NCBI RefSeq assembly: GCF_047345485.1
Contig: NZ_JBLFEN010000005.1
Span: 124,001-188,000 of the forward strand
Length of the DNA stretch: 64,000 bases
From: Jejuia sp047345485
Lineage (GTDB): Bacteria; Bacteroidota; Bacteroidia; Flavobacteriales; Flavobacteriaceae
Reading direction: 5' to 3'
The notes under the pieces are model-generated. The model was not told the DNA's origin. It saw nothing but the letters and a program-made list of their open reading frames with translations, and searched no databases. The translations under genes were made by a program, and so were the position numbers. Positions 44,986 to 53,889 of the stretch are shown here, in pieces (within the stretch, counting starts at the first letter, position 1; every line of letters begins with the position of its first letter).

Positions 44986-45015
44986 AAACCCCTTAGTGCA
45001 TCTAAGAGGTTTATT
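44986..45015. terminator. Bidirectional terminator between convergent genes
   Basis: AAACCCCTTAG pairs with CTAAGAGGTTT (one mismatch) around TGCAT. The A run at 44982-44988 gives a T tract on the minus strand for the SPFH gene; on the plus strand the tract is weaker. Confidence 0.7.
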
Positions 45016-45035
45016 TTAATACTTTAAGAATCGTA

Positions 45036-45965
45036 TTATTTTTCTTTAGGAGGATTTTTTTTAGCATTTTTCATGGCTTCACCAATTTGATTACTTGCTG
45101 CAAAACTAGCTACCATATCGTTTAACATATTGCTACCTGCCTGTGGTGCGTTAGGTAATAAAATTAAATTACTATTGGTTTCTTCACCTAGAGATTGTAA
45201 TGTGTCATAATGTTGTGTTACAACTATTAATGCAGAAGCTTCTTGACTGTTAATACCAACTCTATTAAGCACCTCTACAGACTCTTCTAAACCACGAGCA
45301 ATTTCACGTCGCTGGTCTGCAATACCTTGCCCTTGTAAACGCTTGCTTTCTGCTTCAGCTTTTGCTTTTTCAACTATTAAAATACGTTGCGCGTCACCTT
45401 CAAATTGTGCTGCGGTTTTTTCTCTGTCGGCAGCGTTAATTCTGTTCATAGCTTCTTTTACTTGCGCATCAGGATCTATATCAGTAACTAAGGTTTTAAT
45501 AATATCATAACCATATTCCATCATGGCGTCATTTAATTCTGCTTTTACAGCTAGCGCAATATCATCTTTCTTTACAAAAACATCATCTAATTTCATCTTT
45601 GGAACTTCTGCGCGTACTACATCAAATACATAACTTGTGATTTGATCGTGCGGGTAATCTAATTTGTAAAATGCCTCATATACTTTATCGCGAATTACTT
45701 TATATTGAACAGATACTTTTAGACGAACAAATACATCATCTAAGGTTTTTGTTTCGATAATAACATCTAGTTGTTGAATTTTAAGGCTTAATCTTCCTGC
45801 AATTCTATCTACAATCGGAATTTTTAGTTGCAGACCAGAATGTCGAATGCTTTGAAATTTACCAAAACGCTCAATAATAGCAGCAGTTTGCTGTTTTACA
45901 ATAAAAAAGGATGAGATTAAAACGACTAACCCCAAAACGATAAAAGGGATAAAAATAAAATTCAT
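45036..45965 (-). CDS. SPFH/Band 7 (stomatin-type) membrane protein
   Basis: The 309-residue protein has an N-terminal transmembrane helix (IPFIVLGLVVLISSFFIV). An SPFH domain covers about 30-200: AAIIERFGKFQSIRHSGL, IPIVDRIAGRLSLKIQQLDV, TKTLDDVFVRLKVSVQYKV and YGYDIIKTLVTDIDPD. A coiled-coil tail rich in Ala/Glu follows (AQRILIVEKAKAEAESKRLQ). It resembles QmcA and stomatin-like scaffold proteins of membrane microdomains that often work with FtsH-type proteases; the partner is not visible here. Confidence 0.88.
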   Translation of the reverse strand: MNFIFIPFIVLGLVVLISSFFIVKQQTAAIIERFGKFQSIRHSGLQLKIPIVDRIAGRLSLKIQQLDVIIETKTLDDVFVRLKVSVQYKVIRDKVYEAFYKLDYPHDQITSYVFDVVRAEVPKMKLDDVFVKKDDIALAVKAELNDAMMEYGYDIIKTLVTDIDPDAQVKEAMNRINAADREKTAAQFEGDAQRILIVEKAKAEAESKRLQGQGIADQRREIARGLEESVEVLNRVGINSQEASALIVVTQHYDTLQSLGEETNSNLILLPNAPQAGSNMLNDMVASFAASNQIGEAMKNAKKNPPKEK

Positions 45966-46011
45966 ATCTGTGTTTTTTAATGGTTAAAAATATAGGATTA
46001 CTAATTTACAT

Positions 46012-46019
46012 TATATTTG
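46012..46019 (+). promoter_or_regulatory. -7 element deciding the start of the downstream gene
   Basis: TATATTTG matches TAnnTTTG 20 bp before ATG 46040. It lies inside the longer open frame that begins at 45980, which supports 46040 as the true start of the beta-barrel gene. Confidence 0.5.
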
Positions 46020-46039
46020 AGCACCAAACCCTAAATAAG

Positions 46040-46723
46040 ATGAAAATAAATAAGCATGTACTATTAGTAGCATTATTACTGTGTATTGTTACAAAAATTG
46101 AAGCACAAAAAGGAAATTACCCTATAAAGAATGGGTTTTCATTTTTTGGAGGTATTACCAAATTTGATATTACCACTGATAATTTTATAACCTCTCAAAG
46201 TGATGGTTTTTTAGGTGGTATGAGTGCCACAGTAGATATTCCTTTACGGTGGTATAACATTGGTTTTGGTATGCAACTTTCCGAAAGTAATATTGATATT
46301 TTAGGTAGACCAAGTTTAGTAAGTACTGAAAATGAATTTATTAACTACAAGATGTTTGCTGCACAAATTTCCATGTTAATGCATATAAAGGTAATAAAAC
46401 ACCATTTTACTATAGATGTTGGCCCTATGTTACAGTATAATGGTGCGCTTGAGTTTAAAGATAAAGCCCAAGAAGATTATTTTGTAAACAATTATATTAA
46501 TTTGACTGCCAAAGATATTACACAGATTTCTCAGTTTAATTTTAATGGTGCTGCAGGCGTATCTTTAGGTATTAAAAATTTTAAATTAAGAGGACAATAC
46601 ATTTACGGTTTTACCAATATTTTGAATAAACTTGAAAATGAAAGTTTAGATACTACAGGTGGTGATGCCCGCTTTAAAGGCAATCAGAGTATGTTGGTTT
46701 TGGGTGCTATGGTATCATTTTAG
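46040..46723 (+). CDS. Outer-membrane beta-barrel-like protein
   Basis: A longer frame exists from 45980, but ATG 46040 starts at a signal peptide (MKINKHVLLVALLLCIVTKI, cleaved after EAQ) and sits just behind a -7 box, so it is preferred (227 residues). The mature protein has alternating beta strands with glycine- and aromatic-rich turns (FSFFGGITKFDIT, WYNIGFGMQLSES, FTIDVGPMLQYNG, FKLRGQYIYGFTNIL) and ends MLVLGAMVSF, with the terminal aromatic typical of outer-membrane barrels. Function is unknown. It converges on a small leftward gene, 12 bp apart. Confidence 0.7.
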   Translation: MKINKHVLLVALLLCIVTKIEAQKGNYPIKNGFSFFGGITKFDITTDNFITSQSDGFLGGMSATVDIPLRWYNIGFGMQLSESNIDILGRPSLVSTENEFINYKMFAAQISMLMHIKVIKHHFTIDVGPMLQYNGALEFKDKAQEDYFVNNYINLTAKDITQISQFNFNGAAGVSLGIKNFKLRGQYIYGFTNILNKLENESLDTTGGDARFKGNQSMLVLGAMVSF

Positions 46724-46735
46724 TATGGTGATTTG

Positions 46736-47077
46736 TTATTTTGAATATCCCTTTATTGCTAAGATGAAATAGCCTAAAGCTGTTAGAATTCCTGCAGATC
46801 CAAACAATAATCCTACCAAGTAAATATATCCAGAGTTTCCTTGAATTGATTTGATTCCAACAAATAAGAAAATTGCGCTTAATAAGAAATATACTAAACC
46901 GGTATTAATCGCTCTTTTTTTTACTTTTGATCTAGAAATAAAGTAAAGCGTTCTTACATCATCTTTGGGTAAATTAAATCTTTTACTCGCTTTTTTGATT
47001 GTAAAATTCATTAATTTAAGTTGTAGTATTTCATTTTTTAGAAACTCTTCTAAATCATTCAATTCTTTTTCACTCAT
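46736..47077 (-). CDS. Small membrane protein, unknown
   Basis: The frame can be extended to TTG 47098, but the ATG seven codons in (47077) is the better start, giving 113 residues. The first 60 residues are helical and charged (KKASKRFNLPKDDVRTLYFI), followed by two transmembrane helices (about 62-80 and 85-107) and a short basic end. I do not recognise a family. Confidence 0.55.
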   Translation of the reverse strand: MSEKELNDLEEFLKNEILQLKLMNFTIKKASKRFNLPKDDVRTLYFISRSKVKKRAINTGLVYFLLSAIFLFVGIKSIQGNSGYIYLVGLLFGSAGILTALGYFILAIKGYSK

Positions 47078-47382
47078 TTTTAGTTGATTATAAGTCAATT
47101 TTTAATGATATGCGTTATTATTAATTTTCTATAACTGCAATTAAGAAAGTTATTTATAAACTTAAACTGTTTTTTTTGACAAAAACCTTCCGTTATATTT
47201 TTTTAGTATCCTATATATCAATAAATGCTTCATTTTGTATTATGCTATAGCTTAGAATTAGTCTTTTTTTTGTGTAGAGGTCGGTTTGTATTTTTGATGC
47301 TTCACTAGAAATAGTGAATTTTATAAATTATATATAATATAAGAGAATTTTAATATAACTCATAAAGCTTTCATTAATAATA
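47078..47382. other. AT-rich intergenic region
   Basis: This 305-bp gap lies between two leftward genes. A short perfect hairpin TTCACTA-GAAA-TAGTGAA is at 47301-47318 but has no adjoining T run. No other structure or small gene is convincing; the promoter of the small membrane protein is presumably in its left part. Confidence 0.5.
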
Positions 47383-47988
47383 TCAATTTGATTTAATGCA
47401 ATCATTTCCTTTATTAATTGCCTCTACTATTTCGTCATATTTTATTTTTTTAGTTTTAACTTGTAGTAATAATTTTTTACAATCAGGAAAAACTTTTTTT
47501 ATTGTTTTTTTAAAGGAGGTTTTATTTATTCTTATAATTTTATTCGCCTCATCTTTAACATAATGGCTTGTTTCCAAGTATGAACCAGTAGACGTAAAAA
47601 AACCTGAAGCGTTCGTGTAACCATTAGCCCTGATATAATAAATAGCATATAAGTTAATATCTCCATCAATTAATATCTCAGCTAACCTTCTTACTCTTTT
47701 AGTTTTTATCTGATTACCACGACGAGAGATTTTATCAAAAGTTATAACACTGTAGGATCTAGAGCCTGTATTTAATGTACTAATGTCATCTCTATTAATT
47801 TTTATTTTTTCACCATCAACCCAAATTTTAATGATTTGACCAGAAGCAACGTTTCCTTGGTATGATGACACAAGTCCTTTTAGCTTTATACCATCAGTTT
47901 TAATTATTGTAGCCTCTATTTTTTCTTGGGCATTACTAAAAAGAATGAATAGAAGTGTAACGAAATTAAATAAAAATTTGAGTTTCAT
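47383..47988 (-). CDS. Secreted protein of unknown function
   Basis: The 201-residue protein has a signal peptide (MKLKFLFNFVTLLFILFSNA, cleaved near AQ). The mature part begins with a beta-rich region: IEATIIKTDGIKLKGLVSS, IKIWVDGEKIKINRDDIST, then the strand-rich KRVRRLAEILIDGDINLYAI. A helical basic C-terminus contains FKKTIKKVFPDCKKLLLQ with two cysteines near the end. This composition is common among Bacteroidota periplasmic proteins annotated as hypothetical; I do not recognise a family. It lies 10 bp downstream of gltX on the same strand and may be co-transcribed. Confidence 0.6.
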   Translation of the reverse strand: MKLKFLFNFVTLLFILFSNAQEKIEATIIKTDGIKLKGLVSSYQGNVASGQIIKIWVDGEKIKINRDDISTLNTGSRSYSVITFDKISRRGNQIKTKRVRRLAEILIDGDINLYAIYYIRANGYTNASGFFTSTGSYLETSHYVKDEANKIIRINKTSFKKTIKKVFPDCKKLLLQVKTKKIKYDEIVEAINKGNDCIKSN

Positions 47989-47998
47989 ATTTGTTTTT

Positions 47999-49582
47999 TT
48001 AAATAACTTCTATTGCGTTACTTATCCGCTTCAAACTCTCCGCTTTCCCAATCAGATACATAATATCAAACACATCAGGTCCTTGAAGTGCTCCAACCAA
48101 GGCTAAGCGTAATGGCATCATTACCTTACCAAAACCTATTTCGTTTGATGTTACCCAACCTTTAATGTCGGTTTGAAGGTTTTCTACAGTGAAATTTTCA
48201 ATGGTATTCACTATTGAAATCACTTCTGTTAGAATCGCTTTTGTACTATCTTTAAACGCCTTTTTTGATGCTTTTTCATCATAAGATATTGGTGCTGTAA
48301 AAAAGAAATGACTTAAGTCCCAAAAGTCTGAAATAAAAGTGGCGCGTTCTTTTATTAAACCGATAACTATTTCTACATAATTAACATCTATGTCATTACC
48401 AGAAACTTGCGAGGAAGTAATCTCATCCAAAGAGGCAGATTGCTTCGTTTCACTCGCAATGACGTCTAACTTATTATCTACAATAGGTTTAAAAACCTTA
48501 GCCAAAGTATCATTATCCTGCTCTTGCATATAATGGTGGTTAAACCATTTGGTTTTATCAGGATCAAATCGTGCACCAGATTTGTTTACTTTATTTAAAT
48601 CGAAAGCAGCAACTAGCTCTTCTAAACTAAAAATTTCTTGTTCTGTACCAGGATTCCAACCTAAAAAGGCCAAAAAATTTACCATAGCTTCAGGAAAATA
48701 CCCATCCTCTTTATAGCCGCGAGATATATCATTGGTTTTTGGATCTTTCCATTCTAACGGAAATACGGGGAAGCCCAGTTTATCACCATCACGTTTACTT
48801 AACTTGCCTTTACCTGTCGGCTTTAATATCAGCGGTAAATGTGCAAATTCAGGAGCTTGCCAACCAAAAGCGGTGTATAGTTGATAATGCAATGCTAAAG
48901 AAGGCAACCACTCTTCACCACGAATAACATGAGAGATTTCCATTAAATGGTCGTCCACAATGTTAGCAAGATGATAGGTGGGCATACCATCACTTTTAAA
49001 CAACACTTTATCGTCTAAAATATTGGTGTCAATTTTAATATCACCACGAATACTATCTTTAAGATGTAATGTTTCATTCTGTGGAGATTTAAATCGAATA
49101 ACGTAATCATCACCAGCATCTAATTTCGCCTTAACATCTTCATCAGAAAGTGACAAAGAGTTTTTAAGTTTAAAACGGTTATGCCAATTGTAGATAAAGG
49201 TTTTGCCCTTGGCTTCGTGGTCTTTTCTATGAAAATCAAGTTCTTCAGAAGTATCAAAAGCATAGTAGGCGTTTCCTGAATTAATTAACTCATCTGCATA
49301 TTGCTTATACATGGCTTTACGTTCGCTTTGGCGGTATGGGCCATAGTTTCCTGAGTTTACAGGGCTTTCATCAGCAGGCATGCCACACCAGTTTAAAGCA
49401 TCAATAATGTACTGTTCCGCACCCTCAACATAGCGATTTTGGTCGGTGTCTTCAATGCGAAGTATAAATGTACCGTTGTGCTTTTTAGCAAACAAATAGT
49501 TAAATAAAGCGGTACGAACACCGCCGATGTGTAATGGTCCTGTTGGACTTGGTGCAAAACGCACACGAACGTTTTTGGTCAT
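47999..49582 (-). CDS. gltX: Glutamyl-tRNA synthetase carrying an in-frame repeat-derived insert
   Basis: The enzyme charges tRNA-Glu. The 527-residue protein has VRFAPSPTGPLHIGGVRTAL (HIGH) at the N-terminus, LRIEDTDQNRYVEGAEQYI, YHLANIVDDHLMEISHVIRG and the KMSKS counterpart GKLSKRDGDKLGF near 265. The anticodon-binding part spans about 330-527. Residues about 374-397 (VIASETKQSASLDEITSSQV plus SGND) are encoded by a 72-bp palindromic repeat at 48392-48463 and look foreign: the stretch is rich in Ser/Thr and lies between two normal GluRS regions (NKLD and IDVNYVEIVIGLIKERATF). Without it the length would be about 503, the usual value. The frame stays open, so the enzyme is probably active. 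Confidence 0.95.
   Translation of the reverse strand: MTKNVRVRFAPSPTGPLHIGGVRTALFNYLFAKKHNGTFILRIEDTDQNRYVEGAEQYIIDALNWCGMPADESPVNSGNYGPYRQSERKAMYKQYADELINSGNAYYAFDTSEELDFHRKDHEAKGKTFIYNWHNRFKLKNSLSLSDEDVKAKLDAGDDYVIRFKSPQNETLHLKDSIRGDIKIDTNILDDKVLFKSDGMPTYHLANIVDDHLMEISHVIRGEEWLPSLALHYQLYTAFGWQAPEFAHLPLILKPTGKGKLSKRDGDKLGFPVFPLEWKDPKTNDISRGYKEDGYFPEAMVNFLAFLGWNPGTEQEIFSLEELVAAFDLNKVNKSGARFDPDKTKWFNHHYMQEQDNDTLAKVFKPIVDNKLDVIASETKQSASLDEITSSQVSGNDIDVNYVEIVIGLIKERATFISDFWDLSHFFFTAPISYDEKASKKAFKDSTKAILTEVISIVNTIENFTVENLQTDIKGWVTSNEIGFGKVMMPLRLALVGALQGPDVFDIMYLIGKAESLKRISNAIEVI
48392..48463 (-). repeat. 72-bp palindromic dispersed repeat inserted in gltX
   Basis: On the minus strand it opens GTCATTGCGAGTGAAACGAA and closes with AATGAC, giving outer ends GTCATT/AATGAC. 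Further inside, TTGCGAG and AGCAATCT are matched by CTCGCAA and AGATTACTTCC. The GTCATTGCGAG...GAAGCAATCT sequence is a well-known type of small dispersed palindrome in many bacterial genomes. Exactly 24 codons, no stop. No second copy was found in this window. Confidence 0.75.
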
Positions 49583-49710
49583 GTTTTAGTGATGTGTTAT
49601 TTAAAACTGTGGCAAAGATAGAGGAGTGTTGCATAAAGAGCAAAGATTAGCTTGTAGAACTTTTATAGATAGACAACCGTTTTGATAGTTGTGTGTATGC
49701 TGGCGGATAA

Positions 49711-49802
49711 GTGCGCTAAGGATTGCAGCGGCAGCTTTTGGCGAGGCGCGCATCGAGCCAAAACTATTAGCGGAAAGCCTGACCCAAAGGGGAGCGCCCA
49801 AA
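49711..49802 (-). repeat. Dispersed intergenic repeat, copy 2
   Basis: This repeat sits in the 326-bp gap (49583-49908) between divergent gltX and the DUF4175 gene. Read on the minus strand it opens TTTGGGCGCTCCCC and closes GCAATCCTTAGCGCAC, matching copy 1 at 3216-3310. Ends form the inverted repeat GCGCT/AGCGC. The rest of the gap holds the two promoters; no gene is convincing there. Confidence 0.7.
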
Positions 49803-49908
49803 CACTTACATTAGGACTATTTTAACTAGCCGTTTAAATTGTAGTAGAAAATAAAATTGTAGTTTAGTAGTTTAAATAGCTTATAGCCATAGGATTTAAC
49901 CCCAAATC

Positions 49909-52900
49909 ATGGATAATTTTAATAATATACAACAAAAATTAGAGCGTTTTATTAAGCGATATCACACCAATGAATTGCTTAAAGGAGCTATTTTGTTTTT
50001 TGCCATTGGTTTACTTTACTTTATATTTACGTTGCTTCTAGAGCATTTTTTATGGTTGAATATTACAGCTAGAACAATTTTATTTTGGTTATTTATTGCT
50101 GTAGAATTATCGTTACTTGTAAATTTTTTAGTAATTCCTTTAGCTAAATTATTTAAGTTGAAAAACGGGATTGATCATGAGAAAGCTGCTAAGATTATTG
50201 GTAAACATTTTACTGAGGTAGACGATAAATTATTGAATGTTATTCAGCTAAAGAATAGCAGCGAACAATCTGAATTATTGCTTGCAAGTATCGATCAAAA
50301 ATCTATTGATCTACAACCTATTCCATTTAAACTGGCTGTTAATTTTAAACAAAATATCTCTTATTTAAAATACGCGGTTATTCCAATTATTATTTTGCTT
50401 CTTGTGTATGCCACAGGAAATTTTAATTGGTTTAGTGATAGTTATAATAGAGTAGTAGATTATAAAACAGCTTACGAGCCACCAGCGCCATTTCAGTTCT
50501 TTGTTGTCAATACCAATTTAAATGGTATTGAAGGAAAAGATTATACGCTTTTAGTAAAAACGGCAGGTGATGTTGTACCAGAAAATGCACAAATACATTT
50601 TAACGATGAAACTTATTTTTTGCAACAAACGGGTGTTGGGCAATTTGAATATGTATTTCCACAATTACAAGAACGTGTAACTTTTAATTTATCTGCTAAT
50701 GATGTAAACTCCAAGCCTTATAATATTGATATTATAGAAGTGCCGACCTTATTAGGCTTTGAGATGCATTTAGATTACCCGAACTACACAAAAAAAATTG
50801 ATGAAACTTTAAAGAGTACAGGTAATGCTATGGTGCCAGAAGGGACAAAAGTTACGTGGCAGCTTAATACAAAATCTACAGATAATGTGTTTTTGTATGC
50901 TAACGATACATTACGCTTTAATGCGGAATCTAGTACCGTTTTTAAAACTTCTAAAAGCCTATACAGAGATTACAATTATACTTTAAGCACCAGTAATGCA
51001 AATTTAAAAGATTATGAAAATTTATCGTTTTCAATTGATGTTGTAAAAGATGAGTTTCCTGAACTAAATGTGCAAATGAAAGTAGACAGTTTGGATCTGC
51101 AAACGCTTTATTTTTATGGCCAAGTGAGTGATGATTATGGTTTGAGCAAATTACAGTTAGTGTATTATCCAGCAGACAATGAAACTGATAAGGAAGCAGT
51201 TTCTATTCCCGTGTCATCCTCTAATGTGCAAGATTTTATCATGGCTTTTCCCGACAATTTAGATATTACACCAGGTATACCTTATCAATTATATTTCCAA
51301 GTTTCTGATAATGACAGAGTTAATCGCTACAAGAGTAAAAAAAGCCCAGTATTTAGTTACCGTAAACGTACTTTAGAAGAAGAGAAAACTAAGCAATTGG
51401 AGCAGCAAGGAGAATCCATTAAGGATTTAAATAAATCTTTAAAAAAGTTTGATGAACAGGAAAAACGTTTGAATGAATTAACCAAAACTGGACGAGAGAA
51501 AAAGAATTTAAATTTTAATGATAAGAAAAAGTTAGCATCATTTTTTAAGCGACAAAAGCAACAAGACGAGATGATGAAAACGTTCAATAAAAAACTTAAA
51601 GACAATTTAGAAGAGTTTCAAAAGGAAGATAAAAAAGACGATGCATTCAAAGAAGATTTAAAGAAAAGACTAGAAGAGAATGAAGCCCAGTTAAAAAAAG
51701 ATGAAAAAATTCTAGATGAATTAAAGAAAATTCAAGACAAAATAAATAACGAAGAACTTATAAAAAAGCTTGATGAAGTAGCTAAACAAAATAAGAATAA
51801 AAAGCGAAGTTTAGAACAGTTATTAGAATTAACCAAACGTTTTTACATTGAAAAGAAACTAGAAAAGTTAACCGATGATTTAAAGAATCTTGCTAAAGAT
51901 CAAGAAAAATTATCTAATGCTACAGATGAAGAGAATACTAAAGCAAAACAGGATGCATTAAACAAAGAATTTGAAAATTATCAAGATGCAATAGAAGAAT
52001 TAAAAAATGAAAGTAAAGCGTTAAAAAAGCCTATTGATATTCCACAAGATAAATTAGATGAACGTGAGGTAAAAGATGCCCAACAAAAAGCAACAGATGC
52101 ATTAGAAGAAAAGGAAAGTGATACGAACAAACAAGGAGAAGAAAAACAACAAGAAGAACAACCACAAGAACAAAGCGAACAACAAAAGCAAAACTTAAAG
52201 AAAGCACAAAAGAGTCAAAAAAATGCTGCAAAAAAAATGAAGCAAATGGCTGGTAAGATGCAAAGTGCTATGCAATCTATGAGTGGTGACCAAATGCAGG
52301 AGGATAGTGAAATGTTGCGTCAGATTTTAGATAATTTAGTATTATTTTCTTTTGATGAAGAAGCACTAATGTACCAGTTTAAATCTATAGATGTAAATCA
52401 CAGTAAATATGCTTCTTATTTAAAAAAGCAAAGTTATCTTAAAGAACATTTTGAACATATTGACGACAGTTTATTTTCATTATCGTTAAGACAACCTAAA
52501 ATGTCTGAAGCTGTAAATAAAGAAATATCTGAGGTTTATTTTAATATGGACAAAGCTTTAGAAAGATTAGCTGAAAATCAGCTATACCAAGGAATCTCTA
52601 GTCAACAATTCGCAATTACCGCTACCAATAATTTAGCCGATATGTTAAGTGATATCTTAGATAATATGCAGGAAAGTATGAGTATGTCTATGGGACAAGG
52701 TGGTCAAGGTGATATGCAATTACCAGATATCATAATGAGTCAAGAACAACTCAATAAAATGATGGAGCAAGGTATGAAGAAAGGCGAAAAAGGAAAGCCG
52801 AACGAAGGTAAAGGAGAAAAAAAGGGAGAGGGAGAAAAAGATGGTAAAGATGGTAAAAATAGTATGAAAGGTGATAAGGGAAAGAAAGGCAAACAACAAG

Positions 52901-53400
52901 GTGATAATGGTGATGATGTAGGTAAGGGTAAAGAAGGCAAAAATGGAGGAGAAGGTAAGGGTAACGGTGAAGGCGATAATTTTGATAATGAAGGTTTACT
53001 TTATGAAATCTACCAAAAACAACAACAGTTACGCGAGGCTTTAAATAAAAGATTAGAAAAAGAAGGTAAAGGCGTTGGTTCAGTTGGCGACAAACTCTCC
53101 AAACAAATGGAGGATATAGAACTGGAATTGTTAAACAAGGGTTTTAATCAAGAAACACTCCAGAAAATGTCTAACCTAAAACATCAATTATTAAAGTTAG
53201 ATAAAGCAACGTTTCAACAAGGAGAAGAGAATAAAAGAGAATCTGATACTAATATTAACCGATTCGATAATAATACAAATAGTCAAATTCCTGTCGCTAA
53301 ACAATACTTCCAAACTATTGAAATCTTAAATAGACAAGCTTTACCTTTGCAAGAAGTCTACAAAAAGAAAGTCCAAGTTTATTTTAAGAAAGCAAAATGA
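49909..53400 (+). CDS. DUF4175 family membrane-anchored coiled-coil protein
   Basis: This is a 1163-residue protein. Three hydrophobic segments are at about 22-45, 50-80 and 148-168 (YAVIPIIILLLVYATGNF). Two or three beta-sandwich-like domains follow (about 185-480), then a very long charged coiled coil (about 485-830) rich in Lys/Glu/Gln, and a low-complexity segment near 955-1030 built of short KGEKGK and GEGEKDGKDG units. The architecture matches the DUF4175 proteins found beside ybeY and mnmG in many flavobacteria; function is unknown. Its stop overlaps the ybeY start by 4 bp (ATGA), which indicates translational coupling. Confidence 0.8.
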   Translation: MDNFNNIQQKLERFIKRYHTNELLKGAILFFAIGLLYFIFTLLLEHFLWLNITARTILFWLFIAVELSLLVNFLVIPLAKLFKLKNGIDHEKAAKIIGKHFTEVDDKLLNVIQLKNSSEQSELLLASIDQKSIDLQPIPFKLAVNFKQNISYLKYAVIPIIILLLVYATGNFNWFSDSYNRVVDYKTAYEPPAPFQFFVVNTNLNGIEGKDYTLLVKTAGDVVPENAQIHFNDETYFLQQTGVGQFEYVFPQLQERVTFNLSANDVNSKPYNIDIIEVPTLLGFEMHLDYPNYTKKIDETLKSTGNAMVPEGTKVTWQLNTKSTDNVFLYANDTLRFNAESSTVFKTSKSLYRDYNYTLSTSNANLKDYENLSFSIDVVKDEFPELNVQMKVDSLDLQTLYFYGQVSDDYGLSKLQLVYYPADNETDKEAVSIPVSSSNVQDFIMAFPDNLDITPGIPYQLYFQVSDNDRVNRYKSKKSPVFSYRKRTLEEEKTKQLEQQGESIKDLNKSLKKFDEQEKRLNELTKTGREKKNLNFNDKKKLASFFKRQKQQDEMMKTFNKKLKDNLEEFQKEDKKDDAFKEDLKKRLEENEAQLKKDEKILDELKKIQDKINNEELIKKLDEVAKQNKNKKRSLEQLLELTKRFYIEKKLEKLTDDLKNLAKDQEKLSNATDEENTKAKQDALNKEFENYQDAIEELKNESKALKKPIDIPQDKLDEREVKDAQQKATDALEEKESDTNKQGEEKQQEEQPQEQSEQQKQNLKKAQKSQKNAAKKMKQMAGKMQSAMQSMSGDQMQEDSEMLRQILDNLVLFSFDEEALMYQFKSIDVNHSKYASYLKKQSYLKEHFEHIDDSLFSLSLRQPKMSEAVNKEISEVYFNMDKALERLAENQLYQGISSQQFAITATNNLADMLSDILDNMQESMSMSMGQGGQGDMQLPDIIMSQEQLNKMMEQGMKKGEKGKPNEGKGEKKGEGEKDGKDGKNSMKGDKGKKGKQQGDNGDDVGKGKEGKNGGEGKGNGEGDNFDNEGLLYEIYQKQQQLREALNKRLEKEGKGVGSVGDKLSKQMEDIELELLNKGFNQETLQKMSNLKHQLLKLDKATFQQGEENKRESDTNINRFDNNTNSQIPVAKQYFQTIEILNRQALPLQEVYKKKVQVYFKKAK

Positions 53401-53807
53401 TTAATTTCAATTACGAAACTGAATTTAAATTAACTTCTGAAGAGCAAATATCCAATTGGATTGTTGAAACAATTAAAAGCGAAGGTTATAAATTAGAAGA
53501 GATAAACTACGTGTTTTGTGATGATAATTATCTCCATAAATTAAACTTAGAATTCCTAAAACACGATTCATTAACTGACATCATTAGCTTTGATTATTCT
53601 ATAGGAAAAATTATACAAGGTGATATTTTTATTTCAATCGAGAGAGTAAAAGACAATGCCAATGACTTCGAAGTTTCGTTTGTTAACGAACTTAATAGAG
53701 TTATAATACATGGCGTTTTACACTATTGCGGCTATAAAGACAAGACCGACGAAGATGCTAATGTAATGAGATCAAAGGAGAATCACTATTTAGACAAGTT
53801 ATACTAA
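53397..53807 (+). CDS. ybeY: YbeY endoribonuclease (16S rRNA maturation)
   Basis: YbeY is a metal-dependent endoribonuclease involved in 16S rRNA 3' processing and ribosome quality control. The 136-residue protein shows NYVFCDDNYLHKLNLEFL, DIISFDYSIGKIIQGDIFIS and the metal-binding HGVLHYCGYKDKT. In most bacteria the motif reads HGxLHLxGYDH; here the third histidine position is lysine/aspartate, a variant I also associate with other Bacteroidota. It overlaps the DUF4175 gene by 4 bp; a ParB-like site follows 43 bp downstream. Confidence 0.92.
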   Translation: MINFNYETEFKLTSEEQISNWIVETIKSEGYKLEEINYVFCDDNYLHKLNLEFLKHDSLTDIISFDYSIGKIIQGDIFISIERVKDNANDFEVSFVNELNRVIIHGVLHYCGYKDKTDEDANVMRSKENHYLDKLY

Positions 53808-53823
53808 GTTATAGTTTTCATCG

Positions 53824-53831
53824 TATATTTG
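53824..53831 (+). promoter_or_regulatory. -7 promoter element for mnmG
   Basis: TATATTTG matches TAnnTTTG, 58 bp before the mnmG start and immediately upstream of the parS-like palindrome. Confidence 0.5.
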
Positions 53832-53850
53832 CACACTAATATTTTAATCC

Positions 53851-53866
53851 TGTTCCACGTGGAACA
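53851..53866. promoter_or_regulatory. parS-like site 1 (ParB binding)
   Basis: TGTTCCACGTGGAACA is a perfect 16-bp palindrome two bases different from the classic parS TGTTTCACGTGAAACA. It lies in the ybeY-mnmG gap. A second copy follows mnmG. Such sites load ParB near the replication origin. Confidence 0.75.
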
Positions 53867-53889
53867 TTTCTTTTTACAATTGATTAATT

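Noticed and set aside
45980..46039. Longer start for the beta-barrel protein at 45980
   Set aside because: It would put the signal peptide inside the protein and the -7 box TATATTTG inside the coding region.
47301..47318. Perfect 7-bp hairpin as a terminator
   Set aside because: No T run follows on either strand, and the stem is short and AT-rich.
49601..49801. Open frame of 66 codons on the minus strand in the gltX/DUF4175 gap
   Set aside because: It is the translation of the repeat element and has no protein features.
52740..52940. Proline/serine-rich open frame on the minus strand
   Set aside because: It is the shadow of the low-complexity Lys/Gly/Glu segment of the DUF4175 protein.
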